Shown here piece after piece: positions 61,445 to 64,000 of a stretch of DNA of 64,000 nucleotides; position 1 is the stretch's first letter, and each line of letters begins with the position of its first letter. Position numbers and translations under genes: made by a program. Origin of the DNA: Blastocladiella emersonii ATCC 22665 (taxonomy: Eukaryota > Blastocladiomycota > Blastocladiomycetes > Blastocladiales > Blastocladiaceae); NCBI GenBank assembly GCA_025594325.1, contig JANHCV010000006.1, positions 1,957,496 to 2,021,495 of the forward strand. Direction: 5' to 3'. The notes under the pieces are model-generated. The model was not told the origin of the DNA, searched no databases, and saw nothing but the letters and a program-made list of their open reading frames with translations.

Positions 61445-64000
61445 GGGGGCTGCTGCTTCCACATGCAAGCGTGAGACCTGCGCGCGCGCGTGTGATAACA
61501 GCAAGGAAACCAAAGTAGCAAGGGTGGCGGCGATGGTGCGCCGCGGCAGCAGGTGCGTTCCGCGTCGGAGAGCGAGCCGCCGCTGCCCCACCGCCCAGAA
61601 CAGGCGCGGCCGCTCTGGGATTCGGGATGGGATCGAGAGCAGAGCGGAGGGAGCGCGACGCGAGGTCAACAACGACGACAAGCCGGACGAACACCATCAA
61701 GTCACCCAACCCACCGTGTTGCTTGCTCGTGGGCCGGGTCGGCCTACGCCCGCCGCCGCACCGACCACTCGCCCGTCCAGTTTGAGCACCATCTCGAGTT
61801 TGGCGGCAGGTCCGAGTACCTTGCTCGCTGCGCAGCGAGATCCCACAGCGAGGCAGCGAGCGAAGGCGGCTCTCACGGAGGCCAGGAGCAGCGGCGCGAG
61901 CAGCGCAGGTGGGGCGGGTGGGACCTGCGCGGGCGCGCGGAAACCAGACGACAAGCACACGCGCGCGAGCGAGCGAGCGAGCGAGCGAGAAGGGAGGCGA
62001 GTCCATTCGAGACACGACGAGAGAGCGCCGCGCCGCGCCGCGCCGGTCAAAGGTTGAGGGTGGGGGTGGGTGCTGGCGGCGGGGGCCGCCAGCACACGAT
62101 TTTTCGATCATACCCTTCACTTGAGGGCAGCAGTAGCAGCGTAGGGGCGCAATGCAGCAAGACGGATCACCCAAAACCCTCAAACGCAGCTGCCGCCGCT
62201 GGATCAAGTCTAGACGGGAGGAGTCGAGTTGCCTCCGTGGCGAGAAGGGCGGCGGTCCGAGTCTGCGTTCCAGACGCCAGGATCGCATCCATTCGAGGCA
62301 CAGATGCATGTTGCAGCGGGTCATATATTCCATGAGATGTCATTGCGGGTTTGGTGAAGTCTCGACTTTGGGGATGAGTGAGCGGTCGCGATCGCCGCGC
62401 GAGCAAGCGAAAAAAGCTCGGGCATCAGGTGACAATTGCCTGACCGCTGCGAGACGCGTTTCGAGACGCGCTTTTGGCGCTCTGCCTCGGGAGACGGGCA
62501 GACGACGCACAACTGCCTCCCAACACCACACGCTTGATTGAGCCCATGCCGCGTCGCGCGGTGGGTGCATCACGTTCACATCGCAGAGTACGCACACGCG
62601 CGGGGGCCCAGAAGGCACTTGGGCAAAGTTGTTTTATGTATCGTCGGGGAGTAGTGAGCCAAAGCAGTCAGGTCTCTCTAGTTCCGGGCTGGCGAGCAGG
62701 GTTCGAGTCCCTGTCGCATCTCGTCCAGTCCGCGTCATAGTATTGTAAAGGAGCCAGAGTTGCTCTGGCTGCGATGGTTCGCTACTCCAGTGGAGCAGTT
62801 GAGGCTTGGGCCGCGTACGGTGCATGTCCTGCGGCAGACACACACGTATCATGATTGGGCGCCTAGCGTAAGATCCCGTGGCCAGGTGGTCATCTTAGAC
62901 TCAACCCGCAATCGTGGCGAATCCACGGGATAGAGGTGGAACAGATCCGGCTCAGTGGCAGTGAGCACGGTGAACACAGCAGCTCCCAGCCCCAAGCGGC
63001 TGCTCCCTCCCTTTTGCACCATACAAGAAAGTTGCGTTTACCTAAAGTACATGAAGGCGTGCACCGTACCTGCGTTTTGAGCCACTGTTACGCCGGATCA
63101 GATCAAGAACAGTGGGTCGTCGCTGTTTGCTGAACCTTCCTGAAGCTAGCTCAAGCCGTGTCCAGCGGGCGTATCTCAGAAATTTCACGTAGAACGTGTG
63201 CATGTCATGGCTAGCAAAGTTGCTTAGCTTGCGTACGGCTCTAGTTTGCCGCACCTCAAACGCTGCACAACCCAAGTGTGGCGGCTCCAAGGTGACTCTG
63301 ACCAAGGACCAAACTTGAACGCTGCTGCAGCCGTATTACACACGTGCTTCTTGCCAATTGCCTGACGCTAGGTTGTAGATCTTTCAAAGATCTATCAAAG
63401 AGTATAACGAAGGTTGGGGGTGACTTGAGTCACATAAGGGAGCAATGGGCAGCAAACGTGTCTCGCGCTTGAGTCGACCGCACAAGGGCGAAACGATCAG
63501 ATTGGACGTGGACACCTTCAGAAACCTTTGAGTAGACTATTCCATCTGCAGAATGCCGCTGAGAACGCGCGCATAAGTCAAAGGGTGATTCCAAACGGGC
63601 GTTGTCAACCTCATCGAGTTGTGTCCAAACCGACCCCACGAGGCCAAGAAGACCAGATTGAGCATGCTCACCTTGACCAACTATGTTCGTTCAGCTATCA
63701 GCTGCAGATTGCTGTCGAGAACACGCGCCTAGGTCAAAGGGTGATTCCAAACGGGCGTTGACGCGCAAAGTCCCTCGCCGCAACCCTCTTGCTGCGGCGA
63801 GGTCGCGCGCAACTCCACCTTGCCTGCCAACACGTCAAAGCTCAATCACCACCGTTGATCCGTCCAGCAGGCGGCGTTATGGAGTCTGTAGCAAAGAGTA
63901 ACGTGCACGCAAGCAGCACCTTTGAGCAGCGCTGTAGAGGGGAAGTAAGCAAACTTTGAGCGCTCAATGCTGCCCACGAGATGGAGCGCAATCTTTCCCA
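61445..64000. repeat. Array unit, copy 6 (cut by window edge)
   Basis: 2,556 of 2,745 bp visible; the window ends exactly one base before the variable site. Confidence 0.95.

Larger units (their letters stand above)
47720..64000. repeat. Head-to-tail tandem array of a 2,745-bp unit (5 complete copies plus one partial)
   Basis: The same 2,745-bp sequence recurs at 47720, 50465, 53210, 55955, 58700 and 61445, the last copy cut by the window edge after 2,556 bp. The left border is sharp: matching starts at 47720, and the base before it differs from the base at the equivalent place in later copies. Copies look identical except for one G/A site (G in copies 1, 4 and 5; A in copies 2 and 3). The first ~1.2 kb of each unit is GC-rich like the flanks; the remainder is visibly AT-richer (40% GC in the 60 bases from 49621). 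No open frame has the features of a real protein. I find no rRNA, 5S, snRNA or telomere repeat in it. It could be a satellite of a centromere or subtelomere or an amplified RNA-gene unit. Confidence 0.97.

Noticed and set aside
47720-64000. Array as rDNA, 5S or telomere repeats
   Set aside because: I looked for conserved rRNA, 5S, U1-U6 and TTAGGG-like sequences and saw none.

Overview
The window looks like nuclear DNA from a GC-rich fungus, most likely a zoosporic (flagellate) lineage such as Blastocladiomycota. The reasons are: compact intron-containing genes with short GT-AG introns (59-157 nt, mostly GTACG-type donors); fungal genes (TPS2-type trehalose phosphatase, MOT1, COQ1); and genes shared with animals and usually missing from Dikarya (an animal-like p22phox, C2CD5, a PDE9-like cyclic nucleotide phosphodiesterase). 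The lineage is an inference; the gene calls rest on motifs read from the translations.

Positions 1-45,900 are gene-dense. In order: a partial HST3/HST4-like sirtuin (-), an orphan ABC-transporter NBD1 fragment (+), p22phox (+), SEM1/DSS1 (-), C2CD5 (+), a full ABCC transporter (-) that matches the orphan fragment, COQ1-type polyprenyl diphosphate synthase (-), a C2HC zinc-finger protein (+), a secreted Pro/Thr/Cys repeat protein (-), choline-phosphate cytidylyltransferase (-), a TPS2-type trehalose-6-phosphate synthase/phosphatase (-), MOT1 (+), a DUF707 type II membrane protein (-), an RDD-like mitochondrial membrane protein (+), bifunctional PFK-2/FBPase-2 (+), an unrecognised 212-residue protein (+) and a PDE9-like phosphodiesterase (+) whose frame is interrupted. 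There is no operon logic. The set is housekeeping (lipid, quinone and carbohydrate metabolism, transcription, proteasome) plus signalling (cyclic nucleotide, C2, NOX subunit).

Positions 45,879-47,719 hold no gene I can support. From 47,720 to the window edge lies a head-to-tail array of a 2,745-bp unit: five complete copies and a sixth cut off at 2,556 bp. The copies are nearly identical; I saw one base that varies. The unit has no convincing protein gene. It has a GC-rich part and a clearly AT-richer part, several strong inverted repeats, a 59-nt internal direct repeat and two tRNA-like elements. This array is the least explained and most interesting part of the window.
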